This document shows, one piece after another, positions 32,914-43,636 of a DNA stretch of 64,000 bases. The stretch spans positions 22,173,870 through 22,237,869 of the forward strand of contig JALMQS010000187.1 of the NCBI GenBank assembly GCA_024734495.1. Reading direction: 5' to 3'. Both the position numbers and the translations under genes were made by a program. Within the stretch, counting starts at the first letter, position 1, and each line of letters starts with the position of its first letter. The notes beneath the pieces were generated by a model. It was not told the origin of the DNA. It worked only from the letters and a program-made list of their open reading frames with translations, and searched no databases. This DNA is from Forficula auricularia. Its lineage: Eukaryota; Arthropoda; Insecta; Dermaptera; Forficulidae.

Positions 32914-33061
32914 CTAGCCCCCAGCGGGGATCATCTCAATTCAAATTTAAAAAAGCTCGCCTGTCGCCACTTCTCAGATGAAATATGAACTAAATAATCC
33001 ATACACACAAAAATACAGGTACATCGGATTTATAATACTTGTAAGATGTAAGATTACATTA

Positions 33062-33240
33062 ACAGAGTGGGCGGGTCCTAATCCCCTCCCTCCCCCGCCC
33101 GAGCTGTTATCCCTCCTCAGAGACTCGGCTGTCTCCGCAGGCATTCGGCTGGCCACTGAAGGGGACTCTGGCCTATATAAGTAGTGTTTCTGGTAGGGGT
33201 GGTTGGTCGGGGATAGGGATGTGAAGAGTAAACATCTATG
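33062..33240 (+). promoter_or_regulatory. GC-box/TATA promoter-like island
   Basis: GTGGGCGGGTC at 33068-33078 and CCCCGCCC near 33092 are GC boxes on both strands. A TATATAA box lies at 33174-33180 in a GC-rich setting, which is where a polymerase II start near 33205-33212 would be expected. No ATG frame of note or splice donor follows before the MITE at 33265, so the transcript, if any, is unknown. Tens of bases of GC-rich sequence with this order are rare in the window. It could also be the relic of a transposon promoter. Confidence 0.4.
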
Positions 33241-33264
33241 TAAAATGAGTGGGTTATTATTTTA

Positions 33265-33419
33265 CGAGGGGTGAACCGCGATTGGAATTAGATGTACACC
33301 GTCTTTGGAATTATTTGGAATTCATTAGATAATCTATTGTCATCTATTGTCTTCTACTTGGAAATGAATGTGGAAGTGGAAGTAGGTGTACAGGATTTTA
33401 GCTTGCGGTTCACCCCTCT
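33265..33419 (+). mobile_element. hAT-type MITE, decayed TSD
   Basis: Ends CGAGGGGTGAACCGCGA and the complement with a mutated last base. The flanks ttatttta and (g)tatttta agree partly. This copy keeps the family's full interior ('gtcttctacttggaaatgaa'), so it is a good reference for the cargo in the copy at 4660. Confidence 0.8.
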
Positions 33420-34000
33420 GTATTTTATATTATATATACTAGCTGCGACGCCCGCCATCGGGGATTGAAATGAATAAAAAATTGAAAATTTCAACCTGTA
33501 CCAAAATGTTGTGATGTGATGATTTAAATCTTTAAAAATAGTTTTTGCAAAATTACAGCTTTAGGGTCTGTACAAAAAACATTTTTTTTTTCAAGAGCAA
33601 AAGAATCATAAATAAATATTCTTTACACATCTTGACATAAATCTAGAATAAGTTTTTTTTTAGAAGCCAATTTCTACTGTATTTGGGTATAGGAATCTGA
33701 ATACTCAAAAATGCTTATATCTTTTCAAAATTTAAAATTTCACAGATCTGTGTTATTTATAAATAAATCATAAATAAATAATTTAAAAATCACAATGAAA
33801 TCTACTAAATTACTCAATTATATTTATTTTATATAATAATTTCAATGTTAATTTTTTTTAGTAAAAACATTGTAAATTGATATTTCAAAAGCCAATTTGG
33901 CGTGTAATTAGGTGTATTATATGTATAATATTAGCTGTTCGATGCAATCTGTTTGATTTCAATTGACCTATTGTAAATCAATATTCAATTAATTATCCAA
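33420..34000. other. AT-rich DNA, possible retroposon start
   Basis: 'tatactagctgcgacgcccg' near 33434 resembles the start of common invertebrate retroposon ends. The rest is AT-rich without features. Confidence 0.3.
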
Positions 34001-34430
34001 GAGAGAGCTCGGTCGCATTTGAATCCATTTCTGATTGTTTCTGCTAAAGCGAAACTTCCATTTATTTTCATACCTTTTGATTGGCTTTGTATTTGTTGTT
34101 GTAGATATATGCCAGCTAATTTGGAATTCTCTTTGAACTCGACCGAAAGTGAGCAAAGAGGAGGATTTTTTTTGGCCTCTAATCCAATAGCGACGAGGGA
34201 TTGAAGCTCAATGCTAAATTATTCATTACCTTTTGGAAAACGAACGAACGTTGGTTGTTGATTTTCGTGAGAGCCTAGAGATCGTCGGCGACAAAAGCAA
34301 ACGAAGGAATTTTCAAGTTTGAGGTGAGAAAAATGGTTAATGAATAGGAAACGTTTAGAGAAAGTGCCGGAAAAGACACCCTCACTGGCGGCACAGCTCA
34401 GAGAAGTCCCGGAAACCATGCATTATTCAA
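34001..34430. other. Unique island, less AT-rich
   Basis: Unique in the window with mixed composition and several CpG. Both strands have 60-66 codon frames without recognisable domains. No transposon ends surround it, so it is a candidate for conserved non-coding DNA or an untranslated exon. Confidence 0.3.
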
Positions 34431-34491
34431 ACAGCCAGGTTTTTGATTTCTTAATCGAGTAACCAATCTTCACTAGAGGGAATTTCAGAGA

Positions 34492-34797
34492 ATGCCAAAA
34501 AAAGAGGTCCTCGACTTAGGAAGATTTATCATCTTAATAATTTACATATTATTCAAATTTGGATTGGAAATTCGTCCGTTATTGGGATCACCTCTTTTTA
34601 GGTTTAAATTTTACCGTGGTATAACGCTGATCTTAAGTTCCATAGAACACAAAGACCCACCATTATGGCGCCTATTTTTATCTAATTTCGGCATTTATCC
34701 TAAAATTCGAGGTATATGTACAACATTATGTAGGCCTCTGGAAATATTCCAAATAAAAAGGCAAAAGAAATATATTTTTATTTCAATTAATTCATGA
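34492..34797 (+). other. 101-codon ATG frame, not recognised
   Basis: A frame starts with ATG at 34492 and ends at TGA 34795-34797. The predicted product is hydrophobic near residues 11-25 and rich in I, F, L and K, as expected of an AT-rich chance frame. I recognise no family. There is no sign of splicing or a neighbouring gene. A real small gene is possible but unlikely. Confidence 0.15.
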
Positions 34798-34799
34798 GT

Positions 34800-36960
34800 A
34801 TGAATATTGCACATAGAAGCTTGATAGACCGCACTTTTATTATCGCTACTCCAGAATGTATGGAACCTTTACTATCTTTAGTAGATTTATACCTAATAAA
34901 TAAAAACAAAATTCACTTTTTTGGAGGACCATGAAACTTTTTTTTACGAAAACAAGATTCATTTGGAAAACCTCGTTTTTGTAAATAAATAAATACTTTC
35001 TAAAGAAAAGATCTATTATCTCAAAAACAGGGACTAGGTATAGGTATATTTTCTGGATTTGCTTTGGTGGTTGAGTTGATTATCATAAAGATAGTTAGGG
35101 GTGAAACCAGATAGATTGCATACTTATAATAGGATAAGCACATCAGAATGCACGATGTTTCTACTTCTATTTCTACTTCTGGAGACGTTTTCAAGTGATG
35201 GAGGAGTTGTATTATTTTTTCCACTCCTGGCTTTTGGCCTTAACCATTTAGTCCAGGAATTGTATTAATCCTCTGTTGATTAATAGACTTACTTCCAGCA
35301 CTTGTAAACTACTTGAGAACTAAGTGTAAAGACGGCGTGCATTCTGATAAGCTTATTTTTCATTAAAAGTGTTCAATCTAGCTGGTTTCAGCAGGAAATT
35401 CTCTTTTGATGGGTATATTTGAGCTTATTATTACTTCAAGTATTAATACAGTAAACTGTGATTAAATATAATTTTATTCCAGATTATGCAACAGAGATAA
35501 TCATAGGTAATATTTCTCTAACAGTACTTTAAAATATAAATTCGAATAAGTGTGGAAATAATAAAAATCCATCTTTGAAAACATATGTTGTATTGTATGT
35601 TATGCTGTCATTGCATTGGTACAGTTTAGCAATATTGGGAGCGGCTTGTTAACAAATTAACTTTAGAGTCTCTCGTGTTGCCTAGATTCGATTTAAGCCC
35701 TTATTAGAAATAATGATTAGATTTTCGTTGATTAGGAGGATCAAGTAGATAACCCAGGATTTATGGGATAAACCGAGCTATAACTCTCTTCGGATAGTAG
35801 CCTAATGTTGTTTTATTGAAATATAAAACAAATCACTAAAGAAATTAAATTTTATTTATTTTTTGTTCGAAATTGAAAAATAGAAAAATTGATTAAAACA
35901 CTAACAAAGTAGGTGGTCTATTTCAAAAAGTTATAATAAATTTTTTTATTTTTTTGCCCTTTGAGCATTAAAATTTGTTTGTAAGTTGAGCAATGACTTG
36001 AACGAATTTATTATGTATGTATATGGGAGGGTATATTTATTTACATCAAAACGAGTATCTTAGTACCTACACTCTCTTTGATTTACTCTTAATAATCAAC
36101 AACTCTCCTGCTATCGGCAAAAAAATATTTTCAATTCGATTATTAGCGTTTAAATATTGAAATTTGTAGCATATAAATGTAAAAATGATTTTGAAAAAAA
36201 TTTATAATACTTTAATATTAAAACCAATCAATATTCTCTTTAAACATGTACAAATTAAAAGGGTAGTTTTAGGTTGGGATTTAGTAGGCAAAAATAGATT
36301 TCTGTGATAAATCGAATGAAATTGAAGTAGAACTATTAAATTGGTAATAGTTTAAAAGTATAGATAGAATAATAGAAAAAAATAGAAGAAATTACTAAAA
36401 TATTTCGATTTCGAAAAATCGACACTATTTCATAATTAAAAAAAAAACTACTCACATGTGTTGAAGATTTAAAAAAATATTAGGATTTGCTATATTTACC
36501 TGAAACAAAAGAAACATTGCAAAATTAATCAAATGTTATTAATATTATCATAAAAACAAAAAAATTGTTTAATTCATATGATACAAAAAACTGTAAATAA
36601 CAGAAATTGTTATTTTTTCCAAAGATCGCTAACCTTGAGGGAAACCCTAAAGGCAACCGCAAAAACTCACACTCTTAATTAATATCATCATTATATAATC
36701 CTAGGTTTGTTTATTTCGAATATCCTCTAAAACTGGTTAAGAATGCAAAACGATTAATTCTTCGGTGCAAACAGGAAATATTAAAAAATATGAATGAACG
36801 AAAGCCAAGCAAGCGGTGCCAATAAACTCCCGGGCAGAAAAGGGGACTGGCTATAACCACCTCAGTTCAGAATCTACATAAGACAAAACAAGAAACCGGA
36901 TATTCAAGATTTTTTATCATAGGAATATATTTACAAGGTTAAATCAATAGAATCGAGTGC
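34800..36960. other. AT-rich DNA; small unique patches
   Basis: No gene is seen. 36095-36140 repeats the HHL-5 tail ('actctcctgctatcggc'). 36780-36900 is less AT-rich and unique. 35640-35710 has a weak tRNA-like word (gattcgattta) but no arms. Confidence 0.4.
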
Positions 36961-37069
36961 AAGCGAGATCATTTGAATTTTAAAAAATTCTTGTTCCTTT
37001 AAAGGGAAGGTATTTATTTGATAAATAAGATTGTAAAAAATGTTAATTTTTTGAAAAAAAAAATCAAAT

Positions 37070-37515
37070 TTAAATAAGTTAATTGTTAAATAGAATAGAT
37101 TATTGCAATCATTCGATTCTTAGGCTTGTTTTAAACTTGAATGTTGCTCAACTAACAAATAGAAAATTGTTTTTATTAATTATAAAATCACCATTTAATA
37201 ATATTAACTTATTATCTTACAAAAATTATTATAATACATATTTATTAATATAAATTTTGTATAAACTCTGTAATTTAAATTTTACAGTTAGTTTATTAAA
37301 AAAAATTTAAATTTAAATAAGTCATTGTTGTTCAAATAAACGCAATAATCATTAGAGTTACAAGCTTTTTTGGAACTTATGTTTTCGAAATAAATAATTA
37401 TTGCTCAACTAACAAATTAAAAATGATAAATTTTGTTAAAAAAATCATCAAATATTATTATATATTATTACCTTCTGGTAATTATTATAATATATATATA
37501 TTTGTAAATAGAAAT
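37070..37515. repeat. Degenerate direct duplication
   Basis: Two diverged copies (about 37070-37260 and 37310-37510) share 'ttgctcaactaacaaat' and 'aattattataata(c/t)atat'. Very AT-rich. Probably an old duplication. Confidence 0.4.
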
Positions 37516-38480
37516 ATTCTATTAGCTTTTTAGTTGAACTTGTACATTTACTTAGCTCAAAGAGAGAGAGGAAAAACGCCTCACTTGCACGCGAGTATTA
37601 TTTCCTCAAAATGTTTTTATAAATGTTTTTAGCATCTTAATGAATGCCATGTTTATATCCTGAAAAGATATCGCTAATGGCTGTTTGTCTTTCATTCTTT
37701 TTTCCTCTCATTCCTTCCGGTGTGTTTCAAGTAAATTTTTTCCAATCCGAAATAACGCGTTTAATTTTTTTTTTCAAATCACATTTTGATTTATGTTATC
37801 GAGAAGAACCTCTTGGTTGGTTTTATAGCTAACCAGTATTTTTTTTTCTTTAATATGATTTATTCATGTTCTCAAGTTCAATGACATGTATTGCGTGGAT
37901 TTAATGTTATTTTGGTTAGTATTACTATTCGAATAATTCAAAACCGTGTTTTATTATATCTTCTTCCATAAGCTGGAAGAAAAAAATGAAGACGATAAAG
38001 AAGTTTCATAGTCGAGGCAAGATGATGATTCAAGATCAAAATCTACCCTCCGATAAAAATTTTATTCGTTTTGAAATGGAGGAGATATGTTTCAGTGAAA
38101 ATTCAATGAGAAAATAAATATCATGTTTAAAATGATTTAAATTTTTAGTAAAAGACAATGTGAAGGAAGTTTGTAGCACAAAAAAATAGAAATCCTGATA
38201 CAAAAAAATAATAATAGGCACTATTTCTTCATCAGTATTTTTTTTCAAATTTTGATTTTTTAGTACTGATTCACTATCATTTTTTATGCAGGAACTGCCT
38301 TCTGCTGCCCTCGAATGCATTGTTCAGTACCTTTATTTCAGCTTTGAACACTTTCAATAATTAAATGATCGGTATTAAACGTTAGGGTTTCTATTCTTTT
38401 GATGTTAATGTCAGACTATAACACAAAACTGGTGAAAAGAGACAAAAATTACTTGTTACAAGCTTTTTACATTTATCTTT
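37516..38480. other. AT-rich DNA, nothing recognised
   Basis: No gene is seen. Frames at 37644-37832 and 38036-38320 show no domain. Confidence 0.4.
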
Positions 38481-38482
38481 TT

Positions 38483-38524
38483 AAGCTCCAAAGAAGGACA
38501 AAACATCCTCAGAAACGTCGGCTT
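38483..38524 (+). ncRNA. HHL-1 hammerhead-like motif with covarying stem I
   Basis: AAGCT, a damaged core (CCAAAGA), stem II AAGGA-CAAAACA-TCCTC, AGAAAC, GTC, GGCTT. Stem I pairs AAGCT with GGCTT, while the family norm is AAACC with GGTTT, so both strands have changed together. Confidence 0.5.
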
Positions 38525-39147
38525 CTTAAAGATTGAAAATGACTTTCCAATAAATTTTTTTATTTCTTAATTATTCTGTTCGGGAGATAATTTTCTAATG
38601 AATTTCATTAGTATCTATCAAATCTTCTCTATGAAATCACTTTTAATTTTTGAATCTTTGTTTCAGCAATTTTGGTTTATAGATACTGTTATACAACAAC
38701 ATCACCCTTTCAGCCCATATACCAATGTTTCTAAACCTGGGTTCAGCGGAACTCCAGGGTTCCACAAAGGGGGGCTTGGGGTTCCCCGTGCCTAGAGGTC
38801 AATAAAAGAAAAAATTGAAAAACAAAAATAGTAGTTAGTAGTATCATCCCTCAAAAAATTGGTCATGTAAAGAAAAAAATACTAAATTTAGAGTCTAAAT
38901 ATTACCTTATAGTCAAATAAAACCATTGATACTTAAGAATGCAATGAACATCACTATTATTGTCTCAGTGATACCTGATATTTTTGTTGCTCTAAAGTTC
39001 GTTAACTTTCTTATAATAGAACGATTACGTTACATTAGTAACAAAATGAAACATAATTTAAATTGAAAACAAAGATTTAAGTATCTTTTTGGGTGTCTTT
39101 TTTGAAAAAAGATGGAAATTATTTCAAAAATCAGCCCAGTATATAAT

Positions 39148-39302
39148 ATTATTAAATGAATTTAACTTTAAAGGACATCATAGATATTAGTTGAAATATT
39201 TTTACATTGCATATCAGAGAGTTCGTCCCCTTAGGATATGCAATGTAAAAATATTTCAACTAATATCCTGATGTCCTTTAAAGTTAAATTCATTTAATAA
39301 TT
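39148..39302. repeat. Palindrome of SINE-4-type sequence
   Basis: Two arms of about 67 bases with almost perfect complementarity surround 'agagagttcgtcccctta'. The arm sequence matches the body of SINE-4 (1680-1840). Confidence 0.8.
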
Positions 39303-39510
39303 TAAAATTATTTTATTATTATTTTGTTATTAATGACGTTTGAAATAATATTGCTTTTCAAATAGATGAGAATATTATTTATGAGTATACATTGAATATA
39401 TAAAAAAATCCTGTCAGATCCGAAAGAGGCATATGGGTATCCCAATGACATTCCAAAAAATTTAATAATAATTTTATTCATGAAAATAAAAATGTTAGGT
39501 ATTGCAATTT

Positions 39511-39695
39511 TTTTTTGGCTTTTCGGCCTTTCTAGCCATAAGCCAATTTACGGTATTAATTATTTAATTTTTAAATTTGTCTCTCTCTACCTCCCCCGGG
39601 ATTAGGTTTTAGCCGGATACCTCGAGTCGGATTCGAACCCGTGATCCACTTGGTTAGCAGGCTGACATGCTAACCTCTACGCTACCCGACTCCCA
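39511..39695 (-). mobile_element. tRNA-derived SINE-1, copy 3
   Basis: Flanked by 'aggtattgcaattt' (39497-39510) and 'aggtattgtaattt' (39696-39709), one mismatch in 14. On the minus strand the head has B box GGTTCGAATCC and the body 'gggggaggtagagagagac', 'aggccgaaaagcc', poly-A. Confidence 0.9.
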
Positions 39696-40194
39696 AGGTA
39701 TTGTAATTTAAAATACACGTTTTTTGTACCCAATTTCACCAAAATCTAGCCCCAAAATTTTTAAAATGTGGCAACACCGTCATCGACGGCGGTATGTTAT
39801 ATTTGGAAGCTAGGTATAAATATAGCATGATGTTGATATTTTGACAAAAAATTAAATAGTTCATATTTTAGTGCTAGGCGGTTCCTCAGAAATAAATAGA
39901 AGTGCTCTAGGGTTTTTCGCTCTACAAAAGTTTGAGAAACACTGCCAGATACGATACTTTAACAAATTTTTAGATATGGTTAGAATTTTGACATTTGTTT
40001 ATACAATTGATAATAAATTGATGAATTAATGAAAACAAAACCAAAAGCATATCTTAACCAGAAGTGTCCTAGGCTAGAGCAGTATCCTAATTAAACACCA
40101 TCATATCTCTATCAAGAGCAGATACATTATCTGAGCGTGAAGAGTTCAGCAAATATAATATTCTTAGTACTAATTGAAAAGATTTTGTTTTATC

Positions 40195-40280
40195 AAGAAT
40201 AGCAGAGTTGTTGATTCATAAAGAAAAATCAAAGAGATTGTCCTCTGCTTGATACAAATAAACATATACAATATTTTAAT
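40195..40280 (+). repeat. HHL-3 terminal fragment
   Basis: 'gttgttgattcataaagaaa', 'attgtcctctgcttgatac', 'aaataaacatatac' equals the end segment of HHL-3 elements (compare 56440-56505 on the minus strand). Confidence 0.6.
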
Positions 40281-40550
40281 TGAATGTAATGGAAGGCAGC
40301 CCAGAGGTAGTGAGGAAAGAAAAAATTAACACATATCAAATAAAGTGTAATTTATTGAAATCCTTCCTCCTTTCCTTTCAAACCGACGTTTCGGAGGATT
40401 TTTCCCTCGAAACGTCGGTTTGAAGGGAAAAGGAGGAAGATTCAATAAATTACACCTTATTTGATAGTGTTTTTTTTATTTTCACTACCTCTGCTCCTTC
40501 ATTCAATTAAAATTCTACCAGTCCGTCTCTCTCCAGAGAAAATTTCGTTG
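40281..40550. mobile_element. HHL-1 foldback element, shortest copy
   Basis: Arms start 'tgaatgtaatggaaggcagc' and end with the complement at about 40507, followed by the family's non-inverted tail to 40550. The two arms join inside stem II of the hammerhead-like motif, so only a fused AAACCGACGTTTC...GAAACGTCGGTTT palindrome is left at 40380-40422 and the CTGAAGA half is lost from both. Confidence 0.75.
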
Positions 40551-40776
40551 CAAAAAAATATACTGTATATTTATATGGTTCGTGTGAGTATATTTGTTGC
40601 CTATCTTTCAGGCGAATTGTTCCCATGTGCTTGCCAATACATGTTAGATCTTAATATTCTAATTTTATTAAATTTATTAAGGTGAAAATTTAGAGAATCA
40701 CTGAGGGTGTTCTCAGCTTGATCCACATAAAGATATATCGTACATATATTCAACGATGTGCTATATAGGTATATAT

Positions 40777-40818
40777 TGAGACTATAGTTTCGAAGGTTTG
40801 ACCTTCACCATCAGTACT
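40777..40818 (-). ncRNA. HHL-3 hammerhead-like motif, best stem II
   Basis: Minus strand: CTGATGGT, stem II GAAGGT-CAA-ACCTTC (6 perfect pairs), GAAACTATAGTC, TCAATA. ACTATAGT is an 8-base palindrome, so stem III could form between two RNAs, with GUC as the cleavage triplet. A9 is G. Stem I is not evident. Confidence 0.55.
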
Positions 40819-40952
40819 TTGAATTAGAAATATTGTTAATTTCTTGATTAGTTTTTGAAAATTTTTTATTTCTATATATAACTAAATATTGTATTTGTTA
40901 TTTTTCATGAGTTCAAATTCTTGGTTGGATGTGAGTAAATGTGTTTTGATGT

Positions 40953-41471
40953 TGAAGGAGACAATAAAAGAGCGTGTCTTCTGCTGGAATTATAAATTTT
41001 ATTTATTTATAACGACGAAAAAAATCAAAGCAAATCCACCTCCGCTATACTCAACGTTAAATCCTGATACTAATTCTGATTCTCCTTCTGCAAGGTCAAA
41101 AGGTCTTCGATTGGTTTCCGGTAGACTTGAAATCAACCAACAAACTAGCCAAAGGGGCCCCCACCCCCACAAACCATATGTATTGTTGAAATTCAAGAAA
41201 ACTTCCCATTTTGAAGGTTCCCGTTAACCCTACAAAAAACAACAAAATTAAAGCCAATCTTACTTCGTAAGAAATGGTTTGAGCCAATGCTCGAACCCCC
41301 CCCAAAAGAGCATAATTGGAATTAGAAGCTCACACTGACGCTATAACTCTGTAAACCCCCAATCTTTATAAATAAATAAAATTTATAATTCCAGCAGAAG
41401 ACACACTCTTTTATTGTCTCCTTCAATATATAAAAATTCTGCTACTCTGGGCAAAAAAACTTTCAATTTAA
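40953..41471. mobile_element. HHL-5 foldback nested in HHL-3, 12-bp TSD
   Basis: The arms 'tgaaggagacaataaaagag' and complement, plus the tail 'ctgctactctgggc', are flanked by gtgttttgatgt at 40941-40952 and 41472-41483. The related HHL-3 copy near 59984-59996 has a single such stretch, an empty-site match. Variable-length TSDs fit Penelope-like retroelement insertion. Its centre is occupied by mitochondrial DNA (41014-41363). Confidence 0.8.
41014..41363 (-). pseudogene. nad1: Nuclear copy of mitochondrial nad1 (NUMT fragment)
   Basis: On the minus strand this encodes about 115 residues of NADH dehydrogenase subunit 1, a membrane subunit of respiratory complex I. The conserved blocks [20 protein letters not shown] and, after a frameshift, ETNR(S)[14 protein letters not shown] with FNVEY are unmistakable. 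It reads through only with mitochondrial codons: TGA (41332-41330) falls on the conserved Trp before A-SNS, and AGA falls on Ser at 41260-41258 (EV-S-LALI) and 41106-41104 (NR-S-PFD). One extra G in the G-run near 41155 breaks the frame. The fragment covers the middle and later part of the gene, lacks both ends, and lies exactly between the inverted arms of the HHL-5 element. With nuclear flanks it is a NUMT, not the organelle itself. Confidence 0.93.
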
Positions 41472-41603
41472 GTGTTTTGATGTAATAGCAAGCTGGTCAC
41501 TCAACGAACGAGCAGTCATGAACGCTTGCTATTACACTAAAACGAATTTACCTAAATCTAATCAAGTATTTGAACTCATCAGAAATAATAGATACAATAT
41601 TTT

Positions 41604-41642
41604 TTGATGATGAATGTCAAATCTTCGAAACTATACTCTCAA
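41604..41642 (+). ncRNA. HHL-3 hammerhead-like motif, decayed
   Basis: Plus-arm partner of 40777: TTGATGAT, ATGTCAAATCTTC, GAAACTATACTC, TCAAAC. Stem II and the GUC triplet are damaged. Confidence 0.4.
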
Positions 41643-41658
41643 ACAAATAAATTATATA

Positions 41659-42462
41659 CCCTCAAAAGCAAAGAAACCCGGACACTTGATAATTTTTATT
41701 TTATTTTTTTTTAATAAAATGAATTAAAATAAATTTTCTCATAAAATAACCGAACTAAAATATATTTTGATTAATAATAGACATAATTTAAAATGTTAAC
41801 ACTTTCGATTAATTCATGGAAACTTAATATTATATGAAAAATAACAACAAAAAAAAATTAATTTAATGAAAATTGATCATTTATTCCTGTTTTTAAAATC
41901 TGTATTTGTAAGCCAAAAAAATTAAAATGCCATTTTATTTTCGAAAATAATTTTTTTTATTACCTATCTCAGAATTTGGAAATATTTTTTTAATATTGTA
42001 CTTATTTATTTTATTTAAGAATTATCAATGATGTCTGTTTTTGCTTTTTGAGTATAAATTGAAAATAAAACCCCATTTTTTTTTTAGTAAAACAGGCTCT
42101 TACTGAAAGATTAAACACCCATTGACCGCATAACACCTTTCCAAAACAAAATATATTTTGATTAATAATAGGCTGTTAATTTAAATCTTAACATTTTCGA
42201 TTAATTCTGGAAACTTAATATTATGTGAAAAAACAACAAAAAAAAAAATTAATTTGTCAAATTGATCATTTATTCCCATTTTTTTAAAATCATATTTATT
42301 AAGTAAAAAAAAAAAAAAAAAGATTAAATATACCATTTGCAACTTTTAGAAATAATTTTTTTTATTACCTATCTACTCAGAATATGGGAATATTTTTTTA
42401 ATATTGTACTTATTTATTTTATCTAAAAAATTATCAAGTGTCCTGTTTTCTTTGCTTTTGAG
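41659..42462. mobile_element. TIR element, possible Tc1/mariner type, internal duplication
   Basis: Inverted ends of about 38 bases: 'ctcaaaagcaaagaaacccg' then 'gacacttgataattttt' at the left, complement at the right, bordered by TA on both sides. The ends resemble Tc1-type termini. The interior is a direct duplication with period about 391 (units at 41757 and 42148). No transposase frame. It abuts HHL-3 on the left and the palindromic element on the right. Confidence 0.6.
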
Positions 42463-42471
42463 TATATATGT

Positions 42472-42897
42472 TGCAGTAAAACCCCGTTTTTAGTAAAAAC
42501 GGGTTCTTACTAGTTAAAACATGTTTCACTGAATACCTTTGTGGCAACTAGAATTTACTGATGTTGGTTGAGTTTGGTTCAAAGGTCTAGATTCTTCATT
42601 TTTGAACTTCCGCCTCATTTTGGGTGTTTATTTTCAAAAATTTTTAAACCAAAAATGTCAAAAATTACATCCTCTACAACTTTGCTTCTAATGAAGATGT
42701 AATTTTTGATATTATCGTTTGGAAATTTTTTAAAAATAAGGACCCAAAATGAGGCGGAAGATCAAAAATGAAGAATCTAGACCTTTGAACAAAACTCAAC
42801 CAACATCAGTAAATTCTAGTTGCCACAATTGAATTAAGTGAAACGGGTTTTAACTAGTAAGAACTCTTTTTTACTAAAATACGGGTTTTTTACTGCA
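42472..42897. mobile_element. Long palindromic element, copy 2
   Basis: Same family as 5429-5850, with tgcagtaaaa ends, near-complete inverted arms and a centre near 42690. The flanks do not form an exact 8-bp duplication. Confidence 0.7.
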
Positions 42898-43636
42898 AAA
42901 TATATAATATGATCCATTTCTCTATATGATTCTTAGTACTCTTAAGGAAGTATCAATAACTATCTAATAACTTATATATAGAGCAGCCAATAATAATTTC
43001 TTTATGATTATTTTTTTCAATTCCCTGGATTGATGTACAATGAACTCTGATAAATTTCCCCAAAGCAAAACCGAATCCCTATTTTGAACTCAATTGTTGC
43101 ATATCTCCGTTTCGCATTTAATTTCGATTAATGATGATTTGATGAATTGACCTTCACATTTAAGGTCTCCAGGAAATCAAACCAGCCGTTTAATAAAACG
43201 GTCTCCAGCAACACAGCAACAGAAAAAAAACTTGTTTTCTAATTTTAAATAAATACTCACTCATCAATAGATAGATACATTTTTTTTTAAGTGACGATAA
43301 AAAAAAGCGAGTTTCAGGTCATGCATTGTTTCGAAGCACCAACGCCCGATCATTCTTTATTTAAATAATAAAAATAGCAAATAATTGGCGTCGATTCGCA
43401 ATGGATGTCATGATCGAAGAGGATGTTTTATTCAAGTGACTACTCAACTGTTCCAGTAGCGATCGAAATTAATAACTAGCAGAAAGGAAATTTGCTTTGT
43501 ACAGTTATAAAAATAGCTCAATAAATATATAAATATCCTGGCATGTTTAGTCCACGCCACATGACTTTCACTTGACCCCGCATTAATAAAAAGATCAACA
43601 GTAAAATAATAGAATACAAATACAAATGAAAATATT
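42898..43636. other. Moderately complex unique DNA
   Basis: No gene is seen. About 43025-43230 and 43310-43470 are less AT-rich and unique. They contain 'taaaacggtctccagcaac' and other words without recognised meaning. Possible conserved non-coding DNA. Confidence 0.35.

Larger units (their letters stand above)
38723..39944. mobile_element. hAT-type element of about 1.2 kb with nested insertions
   Basis: The ends CAATGTTTCTAAACC and, inverted, CAGTGTTTCTCAAACTTTTG are typical hAT termini. The flanks ccatatac (38715-38722) and ccagatac (39945-39952) agree in 7 of 8. Inside lie a 155-base palindrome of SINE-4-type sequence (39148-39302) and SINE-1 copy 3 (39511-39695). No transposase frame. 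Confidence 0.75.
40690..41650. mobile_element. HHL-3 foldback element split by HHL-5 insert
   Basis: The left arm (about 40690-40950) and right arm (41472-41650) are inverted. They carry hammerhead-like motifs at 40777-40818 (minus) and 41604-41642 (plus). The interior 'ttttgatgtaatagcaagc' and 'tggtcactcaac' also occurs in the HHL-3 copy at 59985-60020, where it is not interrupted. Confidence 0.65.

Noticed and set aside
35640..35710. tRNA-derived SINE
   Set aside because: Only a B-box-like word (gattcgattta) is present; no A box, T-arm or repeated body.
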